Shown here: one piece after another, positions 17,118 through 25,777 of the stretch
Position numbering within the stretch: position 1 is the stretch's first letter
Layout: each line of letters opens with the position of its first letter
DNA from: Candidatus Eisenbergiella merdavium
GTDB taxonomy: Bacteria; Bacillota; Clostridia; Lachnospirales; Lachnospiraceae
Length of the DNA stretch: 64,000 bases
Assembly: GCA_019119595.1 (NCBI GenBank)
Contig: DWWS01000040.1
Location: forward strand, 1 to 64,000
Direction of reading: 5' to 3'
Notes under the pieces: model-generated
What the model was told of the DNA's origin: nothing
The model's input: the letters and a program-made list of their open reading frames with translations, nothing else
Database searches by the model: none
Made by a program: the position numbers and the translations under genes

Positions 17118-17842
17118 AAGCGTTTTCCTTAACGGATATCGGGAAAAAGAGACAAATGAATCAGGATCATCTGTATGCCTCCCTGGAGCCGGTGGGACAT
17201 CTGCCGAACATCTTTCTCGTCGCGGACGGGATGGGCGGACACCGGGCAGGAGACTATGCCTCGAGCTGTGCGGTGGAAACCATTCTGGAGGATGCCGAAA
17301 GCTGTGAGGAGGAGGATGCCGCACGGATCCTGGCCCGGGCGATCCGCCGGGCGAACGATGTGATCGCATACCGGGCGGGAGAGGACGAACGGCTTGCGGG
17401 GATGGGAACCACCGTGGTCGCCGCCTGCATCAGGCGGGGAGAGCTGATCGCCGCAAACGTAGGAGACAGCAGACTGTATGTGATCCGCGACGATTCCATC
17501 GAGCAGGTGACGGAGGATCATTCCCTCGTTCAGGAAATGGTAAAATACGGCGGGATCAATAAGGAAGAGGCCAGGGTTCATCCCAATAAGAACATCATTA
17601 CCCGGGCGGTAGGCCTGGAGCAGGAGCTTCAGGTGGACTGCTTCAGAAGGGCGCTGAGGCCGGGGGACAGGGTGCTTTTGTGCTCCGACGGGCTGACCGA
17701 TATGCTGGAGGATGAGCAGATCAGATGGATCATTGACAAAAAGAGAGACGTCCGCAGCGCGGCTCATGCGCTGGTGAAGGCGGCAAACGACAATGGCGGC
17801 AGGGATAATATCGCGGTCATCGTGATTGACCCGTTCACATAA
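17114..17842 (+). CDS. prpC: PP2C-type serine/threonine phosphatase (PrpC/Stp)
   Basis: It removes phosphates placed by the partner kinase PrkC. GTG at 17114 is chosen because the protein then begins with the usual MKAFSLTDIGKKRQMNQDH, overlapping the rlmN stop by 4 nt; a GTG at 17099 has no ribosome site. The 242-residue cytoplasmic protein has the metal-binding motifs RQMNQDH (about 14-20), VADGMGGHRAGD (about 38-49), GTTVVAA, NVGDSRLYV and the C-terminal CSDGLTDML and GGRDNIAVI. The kinase gene follows after 28 nt. Confidence 0.95.
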   Translation: MKAFSLTDIGKKRQMNQDHLYASLEPVGHLPNIFLVADGMGGHRAGDYASSCAVETILEDAESCEEEDAARILARAIRRANDVIAYRAGEDERLAGMGTTVVAACIRRGELIAANVGDSRLYVIRDDSIEQVTEDHSLVQEMVKYGGINKEEARVHPNKNIITRAVGLEQELQVDCFRRALRPGDRVLLCSDGLTDMLEDEQIRWIIDKKRDVRSAAHALVKAANDNGGRDNIAVIVIDPFT

Positions 17843-17870
17843 ATGGCAGAACTTTTGCTGGAGGAATGGA

Positions 17871-19994
17871 ATGATTAAGATTGGAATGATGCTGGGTGAC
17901 AGGTACGAGATCCTGGAAAAGATAGGCACCGGAGGGATGTCGGATGTTTACAAGGCAAAAGACCATAAGCTGAACCGCTTTGTAGCGGTGAAGGTGCTGA
18001 AGCAGGAGTTCAGCGAGAATACAAGCTTCGTGTCCAAGTTCAGGGTAGAGGCCCAGGCCGCGGCGAGCCTGATGCACCCAAACATCGTAAATGTGTACGA
18101 TGTGGGCGAGGACGCCGGCGTTCATTATATCGTGATGGAGCTGGTTGAGGGGATCACCCTGAAAAAATACATTGAGAAAAAGGCACGTCTTTCCGTGAAA
18201 GAAGCGGTCAGCATCGCCATTCAGGCATGCATGGGCCTTGAGGCGGCGCATAACAATCACATCATACACCGGGATATCAAGCCTCAGAACATCATTATTT
18301 CAAAAGAAGGAAAAGTCAAGGTGACGGATTTTGGCATCGCGAAGGCCGCCACCAGCAACACCATCACCTCCAACGTGATGGGAAGCGTTCATTATACCTC
18401 CCCTGAACAGGCAAGAGGCGGCTACAGCGATGAGAGAAGCGATATTTATTCCATGGGGATCACCCTCTTCGAAATGCTCACGGGCCGCGTGCCCTTTAAC
18501 GGGGATACCACGGTCGCCATCGCCATTAAGCAGATCCAGGAGCCCATGCCCTCGCCAAGGGATTTTGTCCCTGAGATTCCTGTGAGCGTGGAGCAGATCG
18601 TGCTGAAAAGCACCCAGAAAAGCCCGGACAGACGTTATCAGAGCGTGGCCGCGCTGATTGAGGATCTGAAAAAATCGCTGGTTACGCCAGACGAGGACTT
18701 TGTGAAGGTCATCGATACGGAGACGAATGCGGCGACCCGCAAGGTCAGCCGGGATGATATGAACCAGATCAAGAAGCAGTCTAAGAAAAGCAGCCACACG
18801 GAGGAGATTCGCCTGAAAAAAAATTCCGCAAAGCCGCCGGCGCAGCCGGCCAAAAGCGGGAAGAAGAAACGTCCGGATTATGAAAACGAGATCCTGGACG
18901 AGGAGGATGAGGAAGAGTACGAGTCCAGGATGGAACGGTTTACCACCATGCTTGCGGTGGCGGGCGCGGTTCTCATCGGCTGCATCATCATTTTTCTGGT
19001 GGGACGCGCCATTGGAATCTTCCGCTTCCCGTCCTCCGGCCAGGGAACCGGCACGCAGATGATCGCGGTGGCCGGAATGCCGGAGGAGGAGGCGCTGAAG
19101 GCCCTGAACGCGCTGGGACTCGAACTGGATGTTTCCGTGGTCTATGAGGAAAGCGGCGAGGTGGAGGACGGCCTGGTGATCCGCTCCAGCGTGGAGCCGG
19201 GAACCGCGCTTTCTCAGAAGGACGCCGTCACGCTCACCGTGAGCGGGACGCAGAACGGCGTCACGGTTCCGGATGTATATAACAAGAGCCTGGCGGAGGC
19301 TGTTTCCGAGCTGGAGGCGCAGGGCTTCAAGACGGAACGAAACGAGGGGTATTCCGAAACCGTCGCCCAGGGAAATGTGATGAGTCAGACCCCGGAGGGA
19401 GGAAGTAAGGCGGAGCGGGGAAGCACCGTGACCATCACCATCAGCCAGGGGCCGCAGAACAGCAAGGTGGCAGTTCCGGATGTGCTCGGCATGCTTCCGG
19501 ATGAGGCGAAGGCAACGCTTGAAGCGGCGGGCCTGACCGTGAGGAACGTGGAGGAGGTCAGTGACGATGATGAGACCATGATCGGCCGCGTGATCCGCTT
19601 AAGCTATTCCATCGGGACTGAGGTGGAGCCCGGAACCGCCATTGATATTTATGTCAGCTCCGGCCCCTCCGCCACTTATATGTATGTGGAAAACATTGAA
19701 AGCCCCGCCATAGAGGATCCCGCCTATGTTGAGGGAACCCAGTGCGTGATCGTGCTCACCACGGCAAGCGGAACGGAGATCTACCGTACGGCGACCACCT
19801 CCTTCCCGCTTCCTGTCAACCTTCTGAACATCAGCGAGCCCACCGGCACCCTGACGCTCATTTATACCGTTACCGCGGATGCGGCTACGGTGACCGATCC
19901 CACCACGGGAGAGGTGACCACCGTGCCGGGAACCTCCGAGCAGAGAACCATCAACAGGCCGATCACATTTATCAGGAACGATTCTGGAACATGA
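17871..19994 (+). CDS. prkC: PASTA-domain serine/threonine protein kinase (PrkC/Stk1)
   Basis: A membrane kinase that senses muropeptides or lipid II with extracellular PASTA domains and regulates wall synthesis and division. ATG 17871 follows GGAGG at 17860-17864. In the 707-residue protein the kinase domain covers about 8-275: IGTGGMSDVY (P-loop), VAVKVLK, HRDIKPQN (catalytic loop), DFGIA and TSPEQARGG (activation segment). A basic linker, one membrane segment (MLAVAGAVLIGCIIIFLVG, about 359-378) and three PASTA repeats (about 395-600, with VPDVYNKS and VPDVLGML) follow, then a non-PASTA beta-rich tail of about 100 residues ending in a Thr-rich stretch. The tail is additional to the minimal architecture. 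It overlaps rsgA by 4 nt. Confidence 0.96.
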   Translation: MIKIGMMLGDRYEILEKIGTGGMSDVYKAKDHKLNRFVAVKVLKQEFSENTSFVSKFRVEAQAAASLMHPNIVNVYDVGEDAGVHYIVMELVEGITLKKYIEKKARLSVKEAVSIAIQACMGLEAAHNNHIIHRDIKPQNIIISKEGKVKVTDFGIAKAATSNTITSNVMGSVHYTSPEQARGGYSDERSDIYSMGITLFEMLTGRVPFNGDTTVAIAIKQIQEPMPSPRDFVPEIPVSVEQIVLKSTQKSPDRRYQSVAALIEDLKKSLVTPDEDFVKVIDTETNAATRKVSRDDMNQIKKQSKKSSHTEEIRLKKNSAKPPAQPAKSGKKKRPDYENEILDEEDEEEYESRMERFTTMLAVAGAVLIGCIIIFLVGRAIGIFRFPSSGQGTGTQMIAVAGMPEEEALKALNALGLELDVSVVYEESGEVEDGLVIRSSVEPGTALSQKDAVTLTVSGTQNGVTVPDVYNKSLAEAVSELEAQGFKTERNEGYSETVAQGNVMSQTPEGGSKAERGSTVTITISQGPQNSKVAVPDVLGMLPDEAKATLEAAGLTVRNVEEVSDDDETMIGRVIRLSYSIGTEVEPGTAIDIYVSSGPSATYMYVENIESPAIEDPAYVEGTQCVIVLTTASGTEIYRTATTSFPLPVNLLNISEPTGTLTLIYTVTADAATVTDPTTGEVTTVPGTSEQRTINRPITFIRNDSGT

Positions 19995-20920
19995 GAGGAA
20001 GAATAATCAGAGGAATCGCGGGCTTCTATTATGTCGCACCTGTCCTCGGACAGGAGGGAGCGGAGACGATCCGGCGGCAGACAGATCTGACGCAGCCCGC
20101 AGACGTATTGTACGAATGCCGGGCGAAGGGGATCTTCCGGAAGGACGGGAAAAAGCCCCTTCCCGGAGATTATGTGGAATTTGACATCATAAACGAGGAA
20201 GAGAAGGAGGGAAATGTGAGCGCGATCCTGCCCAGAAGCAGCGCGCTCATCCGCCCGGCCGTGGCGAATGTGGATCAGGCGCTCATCATCATGGCTGCAG
20301 TCAGCCCCCAGCCGAACCTGAACCTGATGGACCGATTCCTCGTCACCATGGAGCAGCAGGGCGTTGCCTGCTGCATCTGCTTTAATAAAAAGGATCTTGC
20401 GGATGAAGAAACCTGCAAAAGCCTTTATGACAGCTATGCCTCCAGCGGCTATCCGGTGATCTTTACCAGCACGGTCACGCAGGAGGGGCTTGGAGAGCTG
20501 GAAAAGCTCCTGGAGGGCAGGACAACGACGGTGGCAGGACCCAGCGGCGTGGGTAAATCCTCTCTCATCAATGAATTGCAGGACGGCGTGTCCATGCAGA
20601 CGGGCGAGATCAGCCGGATCGAACGGGGGAGACATACCACCAGACATTCGGAGCTGATCCGCATCCGGCAGGGTACCTGGATCGTGGATACCCCGGGCTT
20701 CAGCTCCATCGAGCTTTTCGGTATACAGAAGGAGGAGCTTGGCGGCTTTTTTCCGGAATTCAGGGAGCGGGAGCCCCGGTGCCGCTTCACGGGCTGCGCC
20801 CACATCAACGAGCCGGACTGTGCCGTGAAGGAGGCCGTGGAGCGGGGGGAGATCAGCAGGAGCAGATATGAGAATTACTGCCAGCTTTATACGGAGCTGA
20901 AAGGCAGGAGGAAATACTGA
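19991..20920 (+). CDS. rsgA: Ribosome small-subunit-dependent GTPase A (RsgA)
   Basis: RsgA is a circularly permuted GTPase that checks late 30S assembly. The ATG at 19991 overlaps the prkC stop (ATGA), and the product (309 residues) starts MRGRIIRGIAGFYYV, typical of the family. An N-terminal OB domain (about 1-70) is followed by the permuted G motifs FNKKDL (G4), GPSGVGKSSLIN (G1) and DTPGFSS (G3), and the C-terminal zinc site CRFTGCAHINEPDCAV. In many relatives rpe and thiN follow; here a hairpin and a DUF1016 gene follow instead. Confidence 0.96.
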   Translation: MRGRIIRGIAGFYYVAPVLGQEGAETIRRQTDLTQPADVLYECRAKGIFRKDGKKPLPGDYVEFDIINEEEKEGNVSAILPRSSALIRPAVANVDQALIIMAAVSPQPNLNLMDRFLVTMEQQGVACCICFNKKDLADEETCKSLYDSYASSGYPVIFTSTVTQEGLGELEKLLEGRTTTVAGPSGVGKSSLINELQDGVSMQTGEISRIERGRHTTRHSELIRIRQGTWIVDTPGFSSIELFGIQKEELGGFFPEFREREPRCRFTGCAHINEPDCAVKEAVERGEISRSRYENYCQLYTELKGRRKY

Positions 20921-20941
20921 AAACAGAGCTGACATATCACG

Positions 20942-20988
20942 CAGGCGGCGTTTTTGACTCTTGTATGGAGAAGTCAAAACGCCGCCTG
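20942..20988 (+). repeat. 17-bp hairpin between rsgA and the DUF1016 gene
   Basis: CAGGCGGCGTTTTTGACT (20942-20959) pairs with AGTCAAAACGCCGCCTG (20972-20988) with a single bulged T and a 12-nt loop. There is no T-run after it, so it is not a clear terminator. It ends 14 nt before the GGAGG of the next gene. Confidence 0.75.
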
Positions 20989-21012
20989 TCAAAGGTGCTT
21001 GCGGAGGATAGA

Positions 21013-22101
21013 ATGAATGATAATTTAGAGGTGTTAAAAAGTGACGAGGAATATAGATTATGGCTTTCTGGATTTGGCAAGAAATACAGAACCAGTCAGA
21101 TTAAGGCCTCCCGGAGTGTGAATTTTGAAATGTTGAAATTTTTCTGGGAAATAGGAAGAGATCTGACAAAAATCAAACAGGACTATGCATGGGGTACACA
21201 TTTCTTTGAACAAATCAGTAATGATCTGAAAAACATATTGCCGGAGGTAAAGTCTTTCAGTCCACGGAATCTCCAGTATATGTGTCAGTTTTACGCGCTG
21301 TACCCCGATCTTCAAACTACGAATCAAGCCGGTTCACAAATTATTGGGGCGGAAATTACGAATCAAGTTGATTCGCAAATTGTATTTTCCGTACCGTGGG
21401 GACATCACAAAGTAATCATGTCAAAATGCAAAAGCGACCAGAGAAAAGCAGTGTTTTACATACATAAAACACTGAAGAATAACTGGTCGCGAAGTGTTTT
21501 GCTGAATTTTATTGACACAAGCCTTTATGAACGCCAGGGGAAAGCCATTTCCAATTTTACAGCAGCTTTATCCGAGCCGCAGGGTGATCTGGTTCAGGAA
21601 ATTACAAGAGATCCATATAATTTTGATTTTTTATCGATTCATGAAAAGTACAATGAAAAAGAGCTGAAGGATGCATTGATGGATAATATCCAGAAATTCC
21701 TGTTGGAGCTGGGAACAGGATTTGCCTTTGTTGGACGTGAATATCGTCTTGTGGTCGGAAATACAGAACAGTTTTTGGATATGCTCTTTTATAATATTAC
21801 GCTTCACTGTTATGTTGTGATTGAAGTGAAGATAACCGATTTTGACCCGCGTGATATGGGACAGTTAGGAACGTACGTGGCGGCAGTTGACGGTATTTTG
21901 CGGAAAGAAGGGGATAACCCTACGATAGGCTTGCTGATATGCAAGACAAAGGACAATGTACTGGCACAATATGCAGTCAACAATATCAAAGCTCCTGTCG
22001 GTATTTCAGAATATGAATTGTCGAAGCTTATGCCAGAGGAATTTAAGAAAACAATGCCGACTATTGAAGAGATTGAGAATGAGTTAAAAGAGAACGGATG
22101 A
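21013..22101 (+). CDS. DUF1016 / YhcG-type PD-(D/E)XK nuclease-like protein
   Basis: The 362-residue protein has the DUF1016 N-terminal domain (SRSVNFEMLKFFWEIGRD, SPRNLQYMCQFYALYP, VPWGHHKVIM) and a C-terminal restriction-type fold with FLDMLFYNITLHCYVVIEVKI near residues 255-275, where D and E-x-K are the expected metal ligands. ATG 21013 is chosen for its GGAGG at 21003-21007; an in-frame ATG at 20968 lies in the hairpin. Family members are nuclease-like proteins linked with mobile or defence genes; the precise role is unsettled. Base use is clearly more AT-rich than in rsgA or ychF (many AAA, ATT, TTA codons), so acquisition by transfer is likely. Confidence 0.85.
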   Translation: MNDNLEVLKSDEEYRLWLSGFGKKYRTSQIKASRSVNFEMLKFFWEIGRDLTKIKQDYAWGTHFFEQISNDLKNILPEVKSFSPRNLQYMCQFYALYPDLQTTNQAGSQIIGAEITNQVDSQIVFSVPWGHHKVIMSKCKSDQRKAVFYIHKTLKNNWSRSVLLNFIDTSLYERQGKAISNFTAALSEPQGDLVQEITRDPYNFDFLSIHEKYNEKELKDALMDNIQKFLLELGTGFAFVGREYRLVVGNTEQFLDMLFYNITLHCYVVIEVKITDFDPRDMGQLGTYVAAVDGILRKEGDNPTIGLLICKTKDNVLAQYAVNNIKAPVGISEYELSKLMPEEFKKTMPTIEEIENELKENG

Positions 22102-22191
22102 TTCCGTAAAGCCTGCTCAGTCCATACAGACCGGTTCAGCGCCAGGATGACCGGAAGCATCTGGCATGACATGAAGAATTGCCGGTTATGA

Positions 22192-22220
22192 TTGAAAAAA
22201 CAGGGCCGTTATGCTATACT
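22192..22220 (+). promoter_or_regulatory. Sigma-A-like promoter for ychF
   Basis: TTGAAA at 22192-22197 and TATACT at 22215-22220 are 17 bp apart. A leader of roughly 135 nt precedes the ychF start and contains the hairpin at 22317. Confidence 0.6.
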
Positions 22221-22316
22221 TCGCACTGATAAATGCTGTTCAGCTCTTTGAAGCGTCTGCGCCTGCCAGTTATAAAAAAGGTGTAAAAAGGGCGTAAACA
22301 AATTACAGAGAAAGGC

Positions 22317-22343
22317 GGAAAGCCCGTAAGATCAGGGCTTTCC
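22317..22343 (+). repeat. 9-bp hairpin before ychF
   Basis: GGAAAGCCC (22317-22325) and GGGCTTTCC (22335-22343) form a perfect stem with a 9-nt loop, 19 nt before the start codon. The ribosome site after it is weak (ACAGGTAAA). Confidence 0.6.
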
Positions 22344-22361
22344 GGACAGGTAAAAGATAAA

Positions 22362-23459
22362 ATGAAATTAGGAATCGTCGGCCTGCCGAACGTGGGCAAG
22401 AGCACATTGTTTAATTCCCTGACAAAGGCGGGAGCGGAGTCCGCCAACTATCCGTTCTGCACCATCGACCCCAACGTAGGGATCGTATCCGTGCCGGACG
22501 AGAGGCTGAAGCTTCTGGGGAATATGTATCATTCCAAAAAGGTGACGCCCGCCGTCATCGAATTCGTGGACATCGCCGGGCTGGTCAAGGGAGCCTCCAA
22601 GGGAGAGGGCCTTGGCAACCAGTTTCTGAGCAACATCCGCGAGGTGGACGCCATCGTTCATGTGGTGCGCTGCTTTGAGGACACGAACGTGGTTCACGTG
22701 GACGGGAGCATCAATCCCCTGAGAGATATTGAGACGATCAATCTGGAGCTGATCTTTTCCGATATCGAGATCCTGGAAAGAAGGATCGCCAAGGTGGGCA
22801 AGCAGGCCAGAATGGATAAGACCCTGGCGAAGGAGGCCGACCTTCTGCAGCGCGTGAAGGAGCTTCTGGAAAACGGCGCGCTCGCGTCGGCCTTTGAGCC
22901 TGCGGACGAGGATGAGGAAGCGATCTTTAATACGCTGAACCTGCTGACCGCAAAGCCGGTGATCTACGCGGCCAACGTGGGCGAGGATGACCTGGCCGAC
23001 GACGGCGCCTCCAACGCGGGAGTGCAGGCCGTCAGAGAGTATGCTGCGGAAAACGGCAGCGAGGTGTTCGTCATCTGCGCCCAGATCGAGGAGGAGATCT
23101 CCGAGCTGGACGACGATGAGAAGGCCATGTTTCTGGAGGATCTGGGCCTGAAGGAGTCGGGCCTTGACAAGCTGGTGAAGGCGAGCTACCATCTGCTGGG
23201 CCTGATCAGCTTTTTAACCTCCGGAGAGGACGAGACGAGGGCATGGACCATCCGGATCGGAACCAAAGCGCCCCAGGCGGCCGGAAAGATCCACAGCGAT
23301 TTTGAGCGCGGCTTCATCAAGGCCGAGGTGGTGAACTATCGGGATCTGCTGGAGCAGGGCTCCCTTGCCGCCGCGAGAGAGAAGGGGCTTGTCCGCATGG
23401 AAGGAAAGGACTATGTGGTTCAGGACGGGGATACGATCCTTTTCCGCTTCAATGTATAA
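22362..23459 (+). CDS. ychF: Redox-regulated ATPase/GTPase YchF (Obg family)
   Basis: A 365-residue cytoplasmic P-loop protein of the Obg family that binds ribosomes and prefers ATP in characterised members. It shows [12 protein letters not shown] (residues 6-17), [12 protein letters not shown] (G2 region), [20 protein letters not shown] (G3), the family's atypical G4 region YAANVGED in place of NKXD, and the C-terminal TGS domain ending [18 protein letters not shown] cut here at 18 residues. Full length. It is monocistronic: promoter at 22192 and terminator at 23516. Confidence 0.96.
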   Translation: MKLGIVGLPNVGKSTLFNSLTKAGAESANYPFCTIDPNVGIVSVPDERLKLLGNMYHSKKVTPAVIEFVDIAGLVKGASKGEGLGNQFLSNIREVDAIVHVVRCFEDTNVVHVDGSINPLRDIETINLELIFSDIEILERRIAKVGKQARMDKTLAKEADLLQRVKELLENGALASAFEPADEDEEAIFNTLNLLTAKPVIYAANVGEDDLADDGASNAGVQAVREYAAENGSEVFVICAQIEEEISELDDDEKAMFLEDLGLKESGLDKLVKASYHLLGLISFLTSGEDETRAWTIRIGTKAPQAAGKIHSDFERGFIKAEVVNYRDLLEQGSLAAAREKGLVRMEGKDYVVQDGDTILFRFNV

Positions 23460-23515
23460 CCCCAGCTTCCCGTACCGCGGATAACGGATAAAAAGAAACG
23501 AAAATACCTGATGAG

Positions 23516-23560
23516 GAAAGCTTTTTCCATACCGATGTGTGGAAGGAGCTTTCTTTTTTT
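23516..23560 (+). terminator. Rho-independent terminator of ychF
   Basis: GAAAGC...TTCCA (23516-23529) pairs with TGGAA...GCTTTC (23540-23553), followed by seven T residues at 23554-23560. Confidence 0.85.
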
Positions 23561-23576
23561 TACCAATCCCCGGTTT

Positions 23577-23604
23577 TTGCTTGCAAAATGCCCTGACTTA
23601 TACT
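23577..23604 (+). promoter_or_regulatory. Promoter of the dcw (division and cell wall) cluster
   Basis: TATACT at 23599-23604 is a good -10 element; TTGCTT at 23577-23582, 16 bp upstream, is the likely -35. The MraZ boxes begin 12 bp downstream of the -10. Confidence 0.55.
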
Positions 23605-23616
23605 AAAATCAATATA

Positions 23617-23653
23617 AAAGTGGCGGAAAGTGGTTTAAAGTGGCTGGAAGTGG
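23617..23653 (+). promoter_or_regulatory. MraZ operator: four GTGG direct repeats at 10-bp spacing
   Basis: AAAGTGG occurs at 23617-23623, 23627-23633 and 23637-23643, and GAAGTGG at 23647-23653, all exactly 10 bp apart. Known MraZ proteins bind three or more TGG-containing direct repeats with 10-bp spacing upstream of mraZ and repress the cluster. Position just after the -10 fits repression of transcription start. Confidence 0.9.
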
Positions 23654-23749
23654 GGAGATTTTTCCACAACCGGCCATCCTGGCGGCTGGTTTTGACAGGC
23701 GGTACCGCAGCTCTTTCCATTCTGCCGCTTTTTCAGGGCGGTGATTGTC

Positions 23750-24187
23750 ATGTTTATGGGTGAATACAATCATACGATCGATGCGAAAGGCAGGCTGATC
23801 ATACCCTCCAGGTTCCGGGAAAGTCTCGGAGAGGAATTTGTGATTACAAAGGGGTTGGACGGCTGCCTGTTCGTGTATGACAATCAGGAATGGAACGCCT
23901 TTGAGGAGAAGCTGAAGGCTCTTCCCTTAAGCAGGAAGGACAACCGTCAGTTTGCCAGGTTCTTCCTGGCGGGAGCCGCGCAGGTGGAGGTGGACAAGCA
24001 GGGAAGGATCCTGATCCCCGGAAATCTCCGCGAATTTGCCGGGCTTATGAAGGATGTGGTCATGGTCGGCGTGGCCAGCCGCATCGAGATATGGAGCCGG
24101 GAGAAATGGGAGGCCCTGCAGGAAGAGGATGAGGAAGCCGTGGAGGATATCGCGGAGCGTATGTCCGAGCTTGGGCTTGGAATCTGA
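23750..24187 (+). CDS. mraZ: MraZ, transcriptional regulator of the dcw cluster
   Basis: A 145-residue DNA-binding protein built of two SpoVT/AbrB-like halves; each half carries the DXXXR motif (DAKGRL near residue 12 and DKQGRI near 84). ATG 23750 is chosen because the product starts MFMGEYNHTIDAKGR as in most family members and GGGCGGTG lies at 23735-23741; the GTG at 23741 is part of that site. In characterised bacteria it represses its own operon through direct repeats like those found here at 23617-23653. rsmH follows after 21 nt. Confidence 0.95.
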   Translation: MFMGEYNHTIDAKGRLIIPSRFRESLGEEFVITKGLDGCLFVYDNQEWNAFEEKLKALPLSRKDNRQFARFFLAGAAQVEVDKQGRILIPGNLREFAGLMKDVVMVGVASRIEIWSREKWEALQEEDEEAVEDIAERMSELGLGI

Positions 24188-24208
24188 TGCGGAAAGGATG
24201 CGGCCGGG

Positions 24209-25165
24209 ATGGAATTCAGGCACAGATCGGTACTGTTAGAGGAGACAATTGAAGGACTGAACATACGGCCGGACGGGATCTACCTGGACGGCACGCTGGG
24301 CGGAGGCGGCCACAGCAGCGAGATCCTGCGGCGCCTGCAAAACGGGCGGCTGATCGGGATCGATCAGGATGAGGAGGCTCTTGCGGCTGCGGGGAAGCGC
24401 CTTTCCGAATACACGGATGCGGGAGGGCAGGTCACGCTGATCCGGGACAACTACTGCAACGCTGCGGAGGCGGTCAGGGCGCTCGGCATTACTGGTGTGG
24501 ACGGCATCGTGCTGGATCTCGGGGTATCCTCCTGGCAGCTTGACAACGCGCAGAGAGGCTTTTCCTACCGGTACGACGCGCCGTTGGATATGCGTATGGA
24601 TACCAGGCAGACCCTTACAGCGAGGGATATCGTGAACGATTATCCGGAAAGCGCGCTGTATCAGGTCATTCGGGATTACGGCGAGGAGCCCTTTGCGAAA
24701 AACATCGCAAAGCATATCGTACAGGCGAGACAAAGGGGGCCGGTGGAGACGACGGGACAGTTAAACGAGCTGATCAGCGCGGCCATTCCGGCAAAGATAC
24801 AGAAAAAAGGAGGACATCCTTCCAAACGGACGTTCCAGGCGCTGCGCATTGAGTGCAACCGGGAGCTGGAGGTTTTGAAGAATTCCATAGACGGCCTGAT
24901 CGGGCTTCTGAATCCGGGAGGGAGGTTCTGTATCATCACCTTCCATTCCCTGGAGGACCGGATCGTGAAGACAGCGTTTCGCAGGAATGAGAATCCCTGC
25001 ACCTGTCCGCCGGATTTTCCGGTGTGTGTCTGCGGGAAAGAGCCCACGGGCAGAGTGATCACCAGAAAGCCTGTCCTCCCTACGGAGGAGGAAATGGAAG
25101 AAAATCCGCGTTCCAAAAGCGCAAAGCTGAGAATCTTTGAAAAGTCGGGAGCGGATGAAGAATAA
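24209..25165 (+). CDS. rsmH: 16S rRNA m4C1402 methyltransferase RsmH (MraW)
   Basis: A 318-residue SAM-dependent enzyme that N4-methylates C1402 of 16S rRNA. The product begins [17 protein letters not shown]; the SAM motif [10 protein letters not shown] is near 28-37, IDQDEEAL follows, and [10 protein letters not shown] and [12 protein letters not shown] are characteristic. The C-terminus holds a [13 protein letters not shown] cysteine cluster, present in many family members. It is the second gene of the dcw cluster, in the standard order after mraZ. Confidence 0.96.
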   Translation: MEFRHRSVLLEETIEGLNIRPDGIYLDGTLGGGGHSSEILRRLQNGRLIGIDQDEEALAAAGKRLSEYTDAGGQVTLIRDNYCNAAEAVRALGITGVDGIVLDLGVSSWQLDNAQRGFSYRYDAPLDMRMDTRQTLTARDIVNDYPESALYQVIRDYGEEPFAKNIAKHIVQARQRGPVETTGQLNELISAAIPAKIQKKGGHPSKRTFQALRIECNRELEVLKNSIDGLIGLLNPGGRFCIITFHSLEDRIVKTAFRRNENPCTCPPDFPVCVCGKEPTGRVITRKPVLPTEEEMEENPRSKSAKLRIFEKSGADEE

Positions 25166-25233
25166 AAGAGAGGCGGACGGCCTCAAAAAAATCGGCGGAC
25201 AGCGTCTGCAAATCGGAATCAGGGAGAATTGTC

Positions 25234-25758
25234 ATGGCACAAAACGCACAGAGAGCACAGAAAAGCGGATACACAAGAGGCGGAAGAAAAGAATACGAAA
25301 GAACCGGCGGGCGCAGTGCCTATGGCAGGATGACGGACGGAAATACGGCAAGACAGCTTGACGTGGTGAGCGAGCTTCAGAAGCCGCGCGCTCCAAAGGA
25401 GCTGAACCACACGGTGAAGAAGAACCGGGACAGAGCGATCTATATGAATTTTGGCTATGTCCTGTTCCTGACGGTTTCTCTCCTGGTGGCGGGCTATATC
25501 CTGATCGGATACATCCGCCTGCAGTCGGAGATCACGACCAGCGTGAAGCGGATCTCAACGATGGAGAGTACCTTGAACAGCCTGAAAACGGCCAATGATG
25601 AGGAGTACAGCAGGATTGAAAGCTCTGTGGACCTGGACGAGATCCGCAGGATCGCGATCACCGAGCTTGGCATGGTGTACCCGAACGAGGAGCAGATCGT
25701 GTCTGTTCCGGACGAGGGGAATGATTATGTAAGACAGGTCGCGGATATCGGCGGCTGA
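25234..25758 (+). CDS. ftsL: FtsL-like septum protein
   Basis: A small bitopic membrane protein of 174 residues: a basic, disordered cytoplasmic N-terminus (about 1-70), one membrane segment (YVLFLTVSLLVAGYILIGYI, about 74-93), and an extracellular coiled-coil region (about 94-135) ending with a conserved-looking DEIRRIAITELGM. Sequence conservation in FtsL/DivIC is low, so the call rests on topology and its place between rsmH and the penicillin-binding protein, where ftsL always sits. It would bind FtsQ/DivIB and recruit the septal synthase. The N-terminus is longer than in B. subtilis FtsL. Confidence 0.8.
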   Translation: MAQNAQRAQKSGYTRGGRKEYERTGGRSAYGRMTDGNTARQLDVVSELQKPRAPKELNHTVKKNRDRAIYMNFGYVLFLTVSLLVAGYILIGYIRLQSEITTSVKRISTMESTLNSLKTANDEEYSRIESSVDLDEIRRIAITELGMVYPNEEQIVSVPDEGNDYVRQVADIGG

Positions 25759-25777
25759 CCCGGCTCGGAGGCTCATT

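Noticed and set aside
23617..23653. Regular short repeats considered as a CRISPR remnant
   Set aside because: The unit is only about 7 bp with 10-bp period and lies at the mraZ promoter; it fits MraZ boxes.
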